A DNA stretch of 32,011 nt. Origin: JASHVB01 sp036489395. GTDB lineage: Bacteria; Pseudomonadota; Alphaproteobacteria; Acetobacterales; Acetobacteraceae. The translations under genes were made by a program, and so were the position numbers. Positions 21,315 to 28,887 of the stretch are shown in pieces (the first letter of the stretch is position 1; each line of letters starts with the position of its first letter). The stretch is from contig DASXFW010000390.1 in the NCBI GenBank assembly GCA_036489395.1, forward strand, positions 1-32,011. Reading direction: 5' to 3'. Below the pieces are notes generated by a model, which did not search any database, was not told the DNA's origin, and saw only the letters and a list, made by a program, of their open reading frames with translations.

Positions 21315-22592
21315 TCAGGTCGTCCCCGGCTTCTTGTAGGTGTAGGGCACGGTTGCGAACTTTCGCGGCCAGACGATCGGCGCCTCGGCCTGCCCCTGGT
21401 TCACTTCCGAGTACTGCAACAGCGTCAGCGGTGCGTTGAGGAACTGGTGATAGTGCCAAGCCGGCTCATGGCTGGTGGAGAAGCTGTATGGGCCGCGCAC
21501 GCCGACGTACTTCGTGGTCTCCAGCGCGTGGATGATCGCCTTGGCGTCGGTGCTGCCGGCGCGCTTGATCGCGTCGAACAGCAGCCAGCCGCCGTCGTAG
21601 CTTTCCATCACGGCACCGGACGGGTCGGCGTTGTAGCGCTTGTGGTATTCCGCGACGAACGCCTTGGTCTTGTCGGTCCAGGAGGCTTTCGGCAGGCCGA
21701 CGTTCTCGGTCACCAGGTACTGGCCCGCCGCGCCGACGTTCTGCCAGAAGGTCGGATCGACCGATTCGCCGCCGGAATTGTAGATGCCGCACGTCGCCGT
21801 GGGGGCGAAGCCGAGGTCGTGCGACTGGCGGATCATCGGATAGGCGCCCGCCTCGGCGTAGATGTTGATGAAGAAGTCGTAGGCGGGCGAGGCGCTCTTG
21901 AAGCGCAGGATCTGCGCGGTGAAGTCGGTCAGGTTCGGATCGGCATCGACGGCGGTGAACTTCACGCCGGCCTTGGTCAGTTCCTGCTGCACGATGGTGC
22001 GCGCCGACAGGCCCACGTCGTCCTTCTCGGCGATGATCGCGACGTTCCTGAAGCCGGCGGCGACCATCCACTGGCCGATCGCCACGTCGATCAGCGAGAC
22101 GGCGGGGGCGTTGCGGAACACCTCGGGGTAGCCTTTGGCGGTGATCTGGTCGGACCACACGTCGCAGGCCATGAACGGGGTGCCGTAGCGGTGGAACACT
22201 TCCATTTCGGCCAGCGCAACCGGGCTGTGGAACTCGCCGAACACGGCGACGACCTTGTCCGACTGCACCAGGCGCTCGGCGGCGGTGCGGCCTTCGGCGG
22301 GCATGCCGCGGGTGTCGGCGTAGGTGATCTCCACCGGCCGCCCCAGTACGCCGCCTTCCTTGTTCGCTTGCTCGGCCGCGAGCGCCGCGGCGTTCTTCAT
22401 GTTGGTGCCTTCGGCATAACCGCCGGGAGGCGACAGCGGGCCGACCCAGCCGATGCGGATCGGCTCGGCGGCGCGCGCGCGGCGACCCAGCAGGGGCAGC
22501 GCGGCGGCACCGCCCGCGGCGGCCAGAATGTCGCGGCGACGCAGGCGGCTGGTTCCGGCGATCGTGTGACCCGATGGATTTCGGCTTGGCAT
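21315..22592 (-). CDS. Liv-type ABC binding protein, first gene of liv operon
   Basis: The 425-residue periplasmic protein supplies ligand to LivHMGF. Its leader contains RLRRRDILAAAGGAAALPLL followed by an RARA cleavage site near residue 42, a twin-arginine type signal. The mature part has the type I binding fold: IRIGWVGPLSPPGGYAEG, then VLGRPVEITYADTRG, FGEFHSPVALAEMEVFHRYG and YDGGWLLFDAIKRAGS. The sequence is not that of standard LivK, so amides, urea, short-chain acids or aromatic compounds are as likely as leucine. The ATG at 22592 has GGGGAG upstream. It leads the operon binding protein-livH-livM-livG-livF. Confidence 0.92.
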   Translation of the reverse strand: MPSRNPSGHTIAGTSRLRRRDILAAAGGAAALPLLGRRARAAEPIRIGWVGPLSPPGGYAEGTNMKNAAALAAEQANKEGGVLGRPVEITYADTRGMPAEGRTAAERLVQSDKVVAVFGEFHSPVALAEMEVFHRYGTPFMACDVWSDQITAKGYPEVFRNAPAVSLIDVAIGQWMVAAGFRNVAIIAEKDDVGLSARTIVQQELTKAGVKFTAVDADPNLTDFTAQILRFKSASPAYDFFINIYAEAGAYPMIRQSHDLGFAPTATCGIYNSGGESVDPTFWQNVGAAGQYLVTENVGLPKASWTDKTKAFVAEYHKRYNADPSGAVMESYDGGWLLFDAIKRAGSTDAKAIIHALETTKYVGVRGPYSFSTSHEPAWHYHQFLNAPLTLLQYSEVNQGQAEAPIVWPRKFATVPYTYKKPGTT

Positions 22593-22901
22593 GGCGCTCC
22601 CCTCGGTTGCGTGTGGAACACTCGGTCCGGCGGCCCGGCATGACGGCGGCATGCATACGGACGGCATGTTCTGCCAGGCATGCAAGCGAACGCCGTGCCA
22701 CGCGGGGGCCAATGCCGCATTCTGGCAACAAGCCAGCGTCGGGCCCAGGCGTTTGCCTCACTGACTCAGAACCGTCACAGCGCGAGCGCTGTGCGCGGCG
22801 TTCCGGGCCTGGCCGCCGCGAGCGCCCAAGCAACCCGCGTTGCGCCTATTTGTCCGTCACCGGCCGACCAGTTTCCGGGCGTTCCGTGCCGGGGGCGCGG
22901 G
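22593..22901. other. Gene-free gap upstream of the liv operon
   Basis: About 309 bases between the exporter stop and the binding-protein start, both minus. The only structure I see is an 18-base inverted repeat CACAGCGC-GA-GCGCTGTG at 22776-22793, about 184 bases upstream of the operon's first gene; it could be a regulator site or a terminator stem for the exporter gene without a U-tract. No repeats of the A-E families and no clear promoter were found. Confidence 0.5.
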
Positions 22902-24458
22902 CTACTCCATTGCCTCGGTCTCCACCACGCGTGCCACCACGCGCGGGCGGCGCATCAGCAGCAACAGCAGCAACGACGGAACGGAGGTGAAGATCATCAG
23001 CTTGTAGTCATCGACATATGCAATGATCGAAGCCTGGTTGTTGACGATCCGGTCCAGCAGCGCCGCGCCGTGCGGGTGCATCGGGTTCAGCATCCGGATG
23101 GCATCGATCGCACGGTTGAACGGCGTCACCGTGGCGCCGATCGTCTCGTGCAGCACCTGGGTGTTGCGCGCCATGACCGTGGTGACGACGGACACGCCCA
23201 TCGCCGCGCCGATATTGCGCGACAGGCTGAACAAGCTGGCGCCTTCGGTGCGCAGTGCGGGATCCAGCGTGGCGAAGGCCAGTAGCTGCAACGGCGTGAA
23301 CACCAGCCCCAACCCCGCGCCTTGCAGGATGATCGTGGCGATCAGTTCGTGCTGCGATACGTCAGGCGTCCAGCCGGTCATGATCCAGAACGACCAGCAT
23401 TCCATGATCATGCCGACGCCGACCATCAGGCGCGCATCGATGCGATGGGCCAGGCGTCCGCTCAGCACGATGGTGCACAGATTGCCGAAGCCGCGCGGCG
23501 CCATCAGCAGGCCGGCGGCATCGACCGGGTAGTTGGCCAGCGTCTGCAACCAGGGCGCCATCAGCGCCAGGCTGGACACCAGCAGCGTGCCGACGACGAA
23601 CATCATCGCGAGTCCGGCGGAGAAATTGATGTCGCGGAACAACGCGGGACGGATCAGCGGCCGGCGCGCCCAGCCCAGGTGGACCAGGAACAAGTAGGAA
23701 CCCAGCGCGGCGAGCACGCCTTCCACGATGATCTCGCGTGAGGAGAACCAGTCCTTCTCCTGGCCGCGATCGAGCATCATCTGCAATGCGCCGATGCCCA
23801 GCGACAGCATGGAGAATCCCATCCAGTCGAAGCGCAGGCTGCGGCTGCCGGGCACGTCGGGCAGGAAGGCGATGAAGCCGAGCGCCGCCATGATGCCGAA
23901 CGGCAGGTTGATGTAGAATACGAAGCGCCAGTCGTACCAGGCGGTGAGGTAGCCGCCGAGCGTGGGCCCCATGATCGGGCCGATCATCACGCCCATGCCC
24001 CACAGCGCCATGGCCCAGCCGCGTTGCTCCGGCGGATAGATGTCCAGCATCGTCGCCTGCGACAGCGGCACCAGCGCGGCGGAAAACATGCCCTGGAGCA
24101 GGCGGAACACCACGATTTGCTCCAGCGTCTGCGCGGCGCCGCACAGCATCGAGGCGATGGTGAAGCCGATCACGCACGCAACGAACAATGGCTTGCGGCC
24201 GAAACGCGATGCCATCCAGCCGACGGGCGCGGTCATGATCGCCGCGGCGGTGATGTACGACGTGAGGACCCAGGTGATCTCGTCGTAGCTGGCAGAGAAG
24301 CTGCCTTGCATGTAGGGCAGCGCGACGTTGGCGATGGTCTGGTCGAGCGACTGCAGCAGCGTCGCGCAGATGATGCACAGCGTGATCATGCCGCGATGCG
24401 GGAATTTCGGCCCGCCGGTGACGGCGAGCTGCATGATTGGCGCGGCGGCCTGGCTCAT
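22902..24458 (-). CDS. DHA2-family drug exporter, EmrB-like
   Basis: The 518-residue inner-membrane protein has 14 likely helices. Diagnostic features are LLQSLDQTIANVALPYMQGS in helix 1, the motif A loop ASRFGRKPLF, the helix-5 antiporter motif MGVMIGPIMGPTLGGYL and the EmrB-type DWRFVFYINLPFGIMA. Length and motifs match EmrB/FarB proteins, which work with an EmrA-type adaptor; no such adaptor is adjacent, although a HlyD-like one occurs at 10038 in another operon. The start at 24458 has only a weak ribosome-binding site. The D/E composite repeat lies directly upstream. Confidence 0.93.
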   Translation of the reverse strand: MSQAAAPIMQLAVTGGPKFPHRGMITLCIICATLLQSLDQTIANVALPYMQGSFSASYDEITWVLTSYITAAAIMTAPVGWMASRFGRKPLFVACVIGFTIASMLCGAAQTLEQIVVFRLLQGMFSAALVPLSQATMLDIYPPEQRGWAMALWGMGVMIGPIMGPTLGGYLTAWYDWRFVFYINLPFGIMAALGFIAFLPDVPGSRSLRFDWMGFSMLSLGIGALQMMLDRGQEKDWFSSREIIVEGVLAALGSYLFLVHLGWARRPLIRPALFRDINFSAGLAMMFVVGTLLVSSLALMAPWLQTLANYPVDAAGLLMAPRGFGNLCTIVLSGRLAHRIDARLMVGVGMIMECWSFWIMTGWTPDVSQHELIATIILQGAGLGLVFTPLQLLAFATLDPALRTEGASLFSLSRNIGAAMGVSVVTTVMARNTQVLHETIGATVTPFNRAIDAIRMLNPMHPHGAALLDRIVNNQASIIAYVDDYKLMIFTSVPSLLLLLLMRRPRVVARVVETEAME

Positions 24459-24474
24459 GGCGGACCGGAGTGGC

Positions 24475-24652
24475 TGTCATTGCGAGGCGACCACCGGCCG
24501 TCGGGCCGACGAAGGTCGGCATCCACGCCTTGGCCGCGGCCGACACAGCAAGGCGTGGATGCCGACCTTCGTCGGCATGACGTAGGGGTGACGCCGAGCG
24601 TTTCATCCAGGGCGGGTCGGCAGCCGGCCGGTGGCCAACTCGCAATGACAGG
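24475..24652 (-). repeat. Composite D/E repeat, full copy 2 with family A end
   Basis: Read on the minus strand from 24650: TGTCATTGCGAGTTGGCCAC, the GCCGACCCGCCCTGGATGAA section, ACGCTCGGCGTCACCCCTAC, then the D hairpin with CCGACGAAGGTCGGCATCC (24507-24525) pairing GGATGCCGACCTTCGTCGG (24557-24575). The order is the same as at 4313-4466. On the far side TGTCATTGCGAGGCGACC (24475-24492) is the left end of a family A copy. The whole lies between the exporter and the binding-protein gene. Confidence 0.82.
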
Positions 24653-24669
24653 CGGTCGCACGGTCGGCC

Positions 24670-25905
24670 CTAGACCAGCTTGCAGCCGCCCTGATCCAGC
24701 GGACGGAACGCCTGGTTCGCGGGGATCGTACGCAGCAGCGTGTAGTAGTCCCAGGGTGCCTTGGACTGGGCGGGGGATTTCACCTGGAACAGGTAAAGCG
24801 GATGGATGGCTCGCCCGTCGGCGCGGATCTGGCCTTTGCCGAAAATCGGGTCGTCGGTCGGCATCGCCTTCATGTGCGCGATCGCGGCGCGGCCGCTCGC
24901 TTTCGCCTTCTCTGGGCCGATCGCCAGCACCGTCTTCAGATAGTGCAGCACCGCCGCGTACTGCCCCGCCTGCACGGAATTCGGCACCGCGCCACCCATC
25001 CGCGCGGCGAAACGTTTAGCGAAGGCGCGGGTGCCGGGATTGAGGTCCCAATAGAACGGCTCGGTCACCAGCACACCCTGCGCGGCCTGCAGGCCCATGC
25101 CATGCACGTCCTGGATCAGCACGAGCATGCCGGCGACCTTCTGGTCGTGCGTCATGCCGAATTCGGCCGCCTGCTTGATGCAGTTCACCGTATCGCCGCC
25201 GCCGTTTGCCAGGCCGACTGCCTTGGCGCCGGACGCCTTCGCCTGCAACAGGAAGGCGGAGAAATCGCTGGTGCCGGGGAACGGTGCCAGCGCATGGCCG
25301 AGCACCTTGCCGCCGGCCGCGGTGACGAAGCTGGCGGCGTCCCTCTCCAGCGAATGGCCGAACGCGTAATCCGCGGTGATGAAGAACCAGGTGTCGGCGC
25401 CGACCTTCACCGCGGCATCCACCACGGCGTGCGGCATCGACCATGTATCATACACGAAATGAATGTGGTTGGGGCCGCAATGGCTGCCGGTGATGTCGGC
25501 CGACGCGGCGCCGGTGAAGATCGCCACCTTGTCCTTCTGCTTCGCCAGATCGCCGATCGCGAACGCGGCGGAGGACAGCGGCACGTCGGTGATCACATCG
25601 ACGCCCTGGTTGGTGAACCAGTCATTGGCGATGGCGAGTGCCACGTCCGGCTTGAGCTGCAGGTCGGCGGAAACCAGCTCCACCTTCAGGTGCGGATGCT
25701 GGCGGGCGAAGTCCTCCAGGGCCATGCGCGCGCCCAGCACGGAGCCGGGGCCGGTGTTGGCCGCATAGACGCCGTTCATGTCGGTGAGCACGCCGATGCG
25801 AATCGTCCGGTCGTCGGCACGTGCCCGGCGCGACAGGAGTGATCCGGCGGTTGCCGTGGCAAGACCCGCGCGCAACATGTTGCGGCGGCCGATCGCAGCG
25901 GACAT
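24670..25905 (-). CDS. Liv-type ABC substrate-binding protein (third copy)
   Basis: A 411-residue type I periplasmic binding protein. The leader MSAAIGRRNMLRAGLATATA with GRRNML is Tat-like, with cleavage near ARADD. The mature part begins RTIRIGVLTDMNGVYAANTG, followed by GSVLGARMALEDFARQHPHL, TDVPLSSAAFAIGDLAKQKD and WFFITADYAFGHSLERDAAS. This resembles the ABC binding proteins often found beside aromatic or short-chain acid degradation genes in proteobacteria, but the ligand is unknown. The ATG at 25905 follows GGGAGGAAACGA, a strong ribosome-binding site. No permease or ATPase is adjacent; it is separated by a D/E repeat from the downstream exporter gene. Confidence 0.92.
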   Translation of the reverse strand: MSAAIGRRNMLRAGLATATAGSLLSRRARADDRTIRIGVLTDMNGVYAANTGPGSVLGARMALEDFARQHPHLKVELVSADLQLKPDVALAIANDWFTNQGVDVITDVPLSSAAFAIGDLAKQKDKVAIFTGAASADITGSHCGPNHIHFVYDTWSMPHAVVDAAVKVGADTWFFITADYAFGHSLERDAASFVTAAGGKVLGHALAPFPGTSDFSAFLLQAKASGAKAVGLANGGGDTVNCIKQAAEFGMTHDQKVAGMLVLIQDVHGMGLQAAQGVLVTEPFYWDLNPGTRAFAKRFAARMGGAVPNSVQAGQYAAVLHYLKTVLAIGPEKAKASGRAAIAHMKAMPTDDPIFGKGQIRADGRAIHPLYLFQVKSPAQSKAPWDYYTLLRTIPANQAFRPLDQGGCKLV

Positions 25906-26104
25906 TCGTTTCCTCCCGGTGTCCTGGCTTTGGCGCCTGTGTAGCACGGCGCTGTGTTCGCGCAGCCTGCCATATCGCCGTCGCTGCCCCAACCCGGGGT
26001 CGTGGGTCAGTTTGAATGTCGGGTCTCGACCGGGCGCGGAAGTTCGCGATTTGCGGGTGGCACGAATCAGGACGGCGGGGCCAGCCATGCTCTGGCCCCG
26101 TGCG

Positions 26105-26725
26105 TCACGCGTAACAGGATTGGTGGTGTGAGACGGCAGGCGGTCCGGTTGGAGGACCGGTGCCGGCGCGGGCGAAGCTGTGCCGCGCGAACGCGGGCGC
26201 CTCGGCATGCCTGGCGCCGGAGGGCGTCGATCGCAGTGCGGCTCGGCGGATGTTCGTGGCGACGCGACGCGGTGAGGGCACCGGCGCGGCTGGGGTGGCC
26301 GCTGTGTTCGGGTCGAGCGGGCCGGGCACGATGCCCATTGCCTCAAGCTGCGACCAGACGGCCGGAGCGTCCGCGGAATCCTGAAGCTTGTCCCGCAATG
26401 CCGCGAGCGCGCCTGCCAGCGTCAGCGACCCGGGCGCGACGCCGGCATGGGGGCGCGTGCGGGCGGTTGTGGCGGCGGACTGGGTGTGGATCGAGGCGGC
26501 GGACGGCTGCGCGGAATCCCGCGGCAGAGCCGGCCGGGCGACTGGCCGCGATGCCCTGCGGCGCGCCGGGCGCTGCTGAATGGCCAGGAGCTGCTCGATG
26601 ATGAACAGAATGACGACGGCAATGAGGTAGGCGAGCCACTCCGGCATGAGCGCGGGCGCGTCTGGGCCGTCCCGATCTGGATCGGGGGCGCAGGCTTCGG
26701 CCGGAGCGGTGTGCAGGGTTGGCAT
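26105..26725 (-). CDS. Unknown single-pass membrane protein
   Basis: I do not recognise this 206-residue protein. From the ATG at 26725 there is a 26-residue acidic/Pro leader, then one membrane helix at about residues 28-50 (PEWLAYLIAVVILFIIEQLL), a basic stretch (QQRPARRRASRPVAR) implying the remainder is cytoplasmic, and a low-complexity Ala/Pro/Ser/Arg/Thr-rich tail with one ordered-looking section (LAGALAALRDKLQDSADAPAVWSQLEAMG). An alternative start at 26647 gives 180 residues beginning directly at the helix. A near-consensus promoter (26735-26763) predicts RNA starting almost at the 26725 ATG, so a leaderless message is possible. Low complexity makes the call less certain than others. 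Confidence 0.6.
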   Translation of the reverse strand: MPTLHTAPAEACAPDPDRDGPDAPALMPEWLAYLIAVVILFIIEQLLAIQQRPARRRASRPVARPALPRDSAQPSAASIHTQSAATTARTRPHAGVAPGSLTLAGALAALRDKLQDSADAPAVWSQLEAMGIVPGPLDPNTAATPAAPVPSPRRVATNIRRAALRSTPSGARHAEAPAFARHSFARAGTGPPTGPPAVSHHQSCYA

Positions 26726-26734
26726 AACGGGGGG

Positions 26735-26763
26735 TGTATAAGACGGACGGCGGGGATTGTCAA
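26735..26763 (-). promoter_or_regulatory. Near-consensus sigma-70 promoter
   Basis: On the minus strand TTGACA (26763-26758), exactly 17 bases of spacer, then TATACA (26740-26735). The expected start of transcription is near 26727-26729, two to four bases before the ATG at 26725. It sits beside an AT-rich stretch (AAGAAAAATAACATAACATG) unusual for this window. It is the best promoter I found by eye. Confidence 0.7.
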
Positions 26764-26835
26764 GAAAAATAACATAACATGGTTAGCTGATATTCGGCGG
26801 CTCACCGGGGAATCCGTCGAGGACAAGCTCCGGAC

Positions 26836-26932
26836 GGGCCACCCACGACTTTGCCGTGCAACACGAAGGAAAGACGTGGGTGACCGGGCCAACCCTCGGG
26901 TCAAGCCCGTGGGCATGGCCCGGTCATGACAC
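26836..26932. repeat. Family C palindromic repeat, copy 2
   Basis: GGGCCACCCACG (26836-26847) pairs with CGTGGGTGACC (26875-26885), then GGGCCAACCCTCGGGTCAAG and GGCCCGGTCATGACAC. It matches the element at 1-81 in its core (CCACCCACGACT, TTGCC, AAGGAAAGACGTGGGTG) with an extra insertion before the tail. It lies upstream of the quinone oxidoreductase gene. Confidence 0.75.
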
Positions 26933-27105
26933 TGTGGGCAGTGTCGCCCTGCCTGCCGGCTGATGAGCAACAGCCATGCAAACCGAGCCGCTGCCCCAAC
27001 CCGGAAGCGAGTTGCGACGTTGCAAGGATGCGACTAGCGTCCTTGCCAAAGGCGGCCACACCGGCCCTGGCGTGGACCCAATGCCTGCCTCTGGGAGGAT
27101 ACCAC

Positions 27106-28107
27106 TTGCTCGCCAATATCCCTGCGACCCAGACTGTCATCGAGATCAGACAGCCTGGCGGTCCGGAAGTGCTCGTTCCGGCTACTCGGCCCGTGCCGGA
27201 GCCGAAGGCGGGCGAGGTACTGATCCGCATCGCCTCCGCCGGGGTGAACCGCGCCGACTGCCTTCAGCGCATGGGCCGTTACCCGATGCCGCCTGGCGCG
27301 CCCGACATTCCGGGACTGGAATGCTCTGGCACCGTCGTGAAGCGCGGCGACGGCGTGTCGCGATGGAACGATGGCGACCAGGTTTGCGCGCTGATGATCG
27401 GCGACGGCTACGGCGAATACGCATGTGTCCCGGACGTGCAATGCCTCCCCGTGCCGCCGGGTGTCAGCCTGCTTGATGCCGGCGGACTGCCAGAAACCTT
27501 CTGCACGGTGTGGACCAACGTCTTCGACCGCATCCACCTGAAGGCCGGCGAGACCTTCCTGATGCAAGGCGGCAGCAGCGGCATCGGCATCACCGCGATC
27601 CAGCTTGCTCACGCGTTCGGCGCCAAGGTGCTGGCGACCGCGGGCTCGGACGAGAAATGCCAGGCCTGCCGCGATTACGGCGCCGATGTCGCGATCAATT
27701 ATCGCACGCAGGATTTTGTGACTGTTGGCAAGGAATTCACCGACGGCCGCGGCGTCGATGCGATCTTCGACATGGTTGGCGGCGACTATATCCCTCGCCA
27801 GATCGAGCTGCTTGCGCATGAGGGTCGGCTGTGCTTCGTCGCGCTGATGCACGGTACGAGGGTGGAGGCGGATTTCGGCGCGGTACAGCGGAAGCACCTG
27901 ACAATCACCGGCTCGACGTTACGGTCGCGCAGCGTGGAGCAGAAGGCGGCGATCATCCAGGCATTGCGGGAAAAGGTCTGGCCGCTGTGGGGGCAGGGGA
28001 AGCTGCGCACCTGCACCTATAAGACATTCCCGCTGACCCAGGCGTCGGAGGCGCACCGGCTGATGGAATCGAGCCAGCATATCGGCAAGATCCTGTTGGT
28101 CCCGTAA
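27106..28107 (+). CDS. NAD(P)H:quinone oxidoreductase, PIG3-like
   Basis: A 333-residue medium-chain dehydrogenase/reductase without the structural or catalytic zinc cysteines, belonging to the quinone oxidoreductase group (TP53I3/PIG3-like, QorA-like). It has a GroES-like N-terminal half (GEVLIRIASAGVNRADCLQR, GRYPMPPGAPDIPGLECSG) and a Rossmann half with LMQGGSSGIGITAIQLAHAF (A-x-G-x-x-G variant) and YGADVAINYRTQDF. Such enzymes reduce quinones with NADPH. I chose TTG at 27106: GGGAGGAT lies five bases before it and the product then begins at the usual family position (TVIEIRQPGGPEVL). The ATG at 26926 would add 60 residues with no homologous feature and overlap the family C repeat. DedA follows after 20 bases, likely in the same operon. 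Confidence 0.92.
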   Translation: MLANIPATQTVIEIRQPGGPEVLVPATRPVPEPKAGEVLIRIASAGVNRADCLQRMGRYPMPPGAPDIPGLECSGTVVKRGDGVSRWNDGDQVCALMIGDGYGEYACVPDVQCLPVPPGVSLLDAGGLPETFCTVWTNVFDRIHLKAGETFLMQGGSSGIGITAIQLAHAFGAKVLATAGSDEKCQACRDYGADVAINYRTQDFVTVGKEFTDGRGVDAIFDMVGGDYIPRQIELLAHEGRLCFVALMHGTRVEADFGAVQRKHLTITGSTLRSRSVEQKAAIIQALREKVWPLWGQGKLRTCTYKTFPLTQASEAHRLMESSQHIGKILLVP

Positions 28108-28127
28108 GGGCCACGGCGACCCCGCAC

Positions 28128-28778
28128 ATGGAATTCATCCACACCCATCATTTTGTCGGTCTGCTGCACACCTACGGCTATACCGGCCTGGCGCTGATCG
28201 TCGGCCTGGAGTGCCTGGGCTTGCCGCTGCCCGGCGAAGGCGCGCTGATCGTCAGTGCGATCTATGCCGGCAGCACGCACAACATGAATCCGGCCCTGGT
28301 CGTCGTCGCGGCGGCGAGCGGCGCAATCGTCGGCCAGACACTGGCTTACTGGATCGGCGTGAAGGTCGGCCACCGGCTGCTGCGTCAGTACGGCGACAAG
28401 ATCGGCCTGAGCTGGCGCCGTCTCGCGCTCGGCCGCATGCTGTTCCGCAAGCACGGATTCAACCTGGTGATCGTGGCGCGCTTCATCATCGTGCTGCGCG
28501 TGATTACCGCGATGCTGGCCGGCGCGAACCAGATGCCGTGGCGCAAGTTCATCGTGGCCAACGTGATCGGCAGCGTCGCCTGGGCGTCGTTCTACGGCAT
28601 CGGCGCGAGTCTGCTGGGCAAGCAGATGAAGCACAGCTCCGGGCCGATCGGCATCGCGGTGGGTGCGGCGGTGCTGCTGATCTCGCTGCTGGGCGGCTGG
28701 ATCGCGCACCGTCACCAGGAGCGGCTGGCGGCCGGGCAGCCCCGGCGGCGCCCGCGGCTGAGGAACACGGTGCTGTAG
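28128..28778 (+). CDS. DedA-family membrane protein (VTT domain)
   Basis: This 216-residue inner-membrane protein belongs to the DedA/SNARE-associated family. Residues 27-37 (GLECLGLPLPGE) are the E-x-x-x-P-x-P-G-E motif in a re-entrant loop; the second motif, VARFIIVLRVITAMLAGANQ at about residues 120-140, contains the family's R-F-x-x-x-x-R pattern. Four to five hydrophobic segments follow the VTT arrangement, and the tail is Arg-rich. Relatives move undecaprenyl phosphate or phospholipids across the membrane and affect envelope stress resistance; which of these applies here is unknown. It is probably co-transcribed with the quinone oxidoreductase gene. Confidence 0.93.
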   Translation: MEFIHTHHFVGLLHTYGYTGLALIVGLECLGLPLPGEGALIVSAIYAGSTHNMNPALVVVAAASGAIVGQTLAYWIGVKVGHRLLRQYGDKIGLSWRRLALGRMLFRKHGFNLVIVARFIIVLRVITAMLAGANQMPWRKFIVANVIGSVAWASFYGIGASLLGKQMKHSSGPIGIAVGAAVLLISLLGGWIAHRHQERLAAGQPRRRPRLRNTVL

Positions 28779-28822
28779 GATTGGGTGTTGCTTTACAGTA
28801 AGGTGATGCGCTGGTGCTCGCC

Positions 28823-28845
28823 GCCCCCCTTTGCGTGCGGGGGGC
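28823..28845. terminator. GC-rich hairpin between convergent genes
   Basis: GCCCCCC (28823-28829) pairs with GGGGGGC (28839-28845) around a nine-base loop, with extra CTC/GAG pairing outside. It sits midway between the DedA stop (28778) and the stop of the minus-strand SGNH-like gene (28888), a position suited to a bidirectional terminator. The flanks have no long U-tract (CCTTCT on the plus side). Confidence 0.45.
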
Positions 28846-28887
28846 GAGGGAGGGGGCCTTCTATCCCCTCGTTCCCACCTGCGTTTC

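Noticed and set aside
20211..22643. Open frame of 810 codons on the plus strand opposite livH and the binding-protein gene
   Set aside because: It is antisense to two clear genes, is extremely rich in Arg, Gly, Asp, His and Gln, and runs through repeats; such long antisense frames are typical of GC-rich DNA.
25954..26601. Plus-strand frame of 215 codons opposite the unknown membrane protein
   Set aside because: It has an Arg/Ala-rich composition without any domain, and the promoter and membrane helix favour the minus-strand gene.
26926..27105. Upstream ATG giving the quinone oxidoreductase a 60-residue extension
   Set aside because: The extension has no family counterpart, overlaps the repeat edge and lacks a ribosome-binding site, while TTG at 27106 has GGGAGGAT at the right distance.
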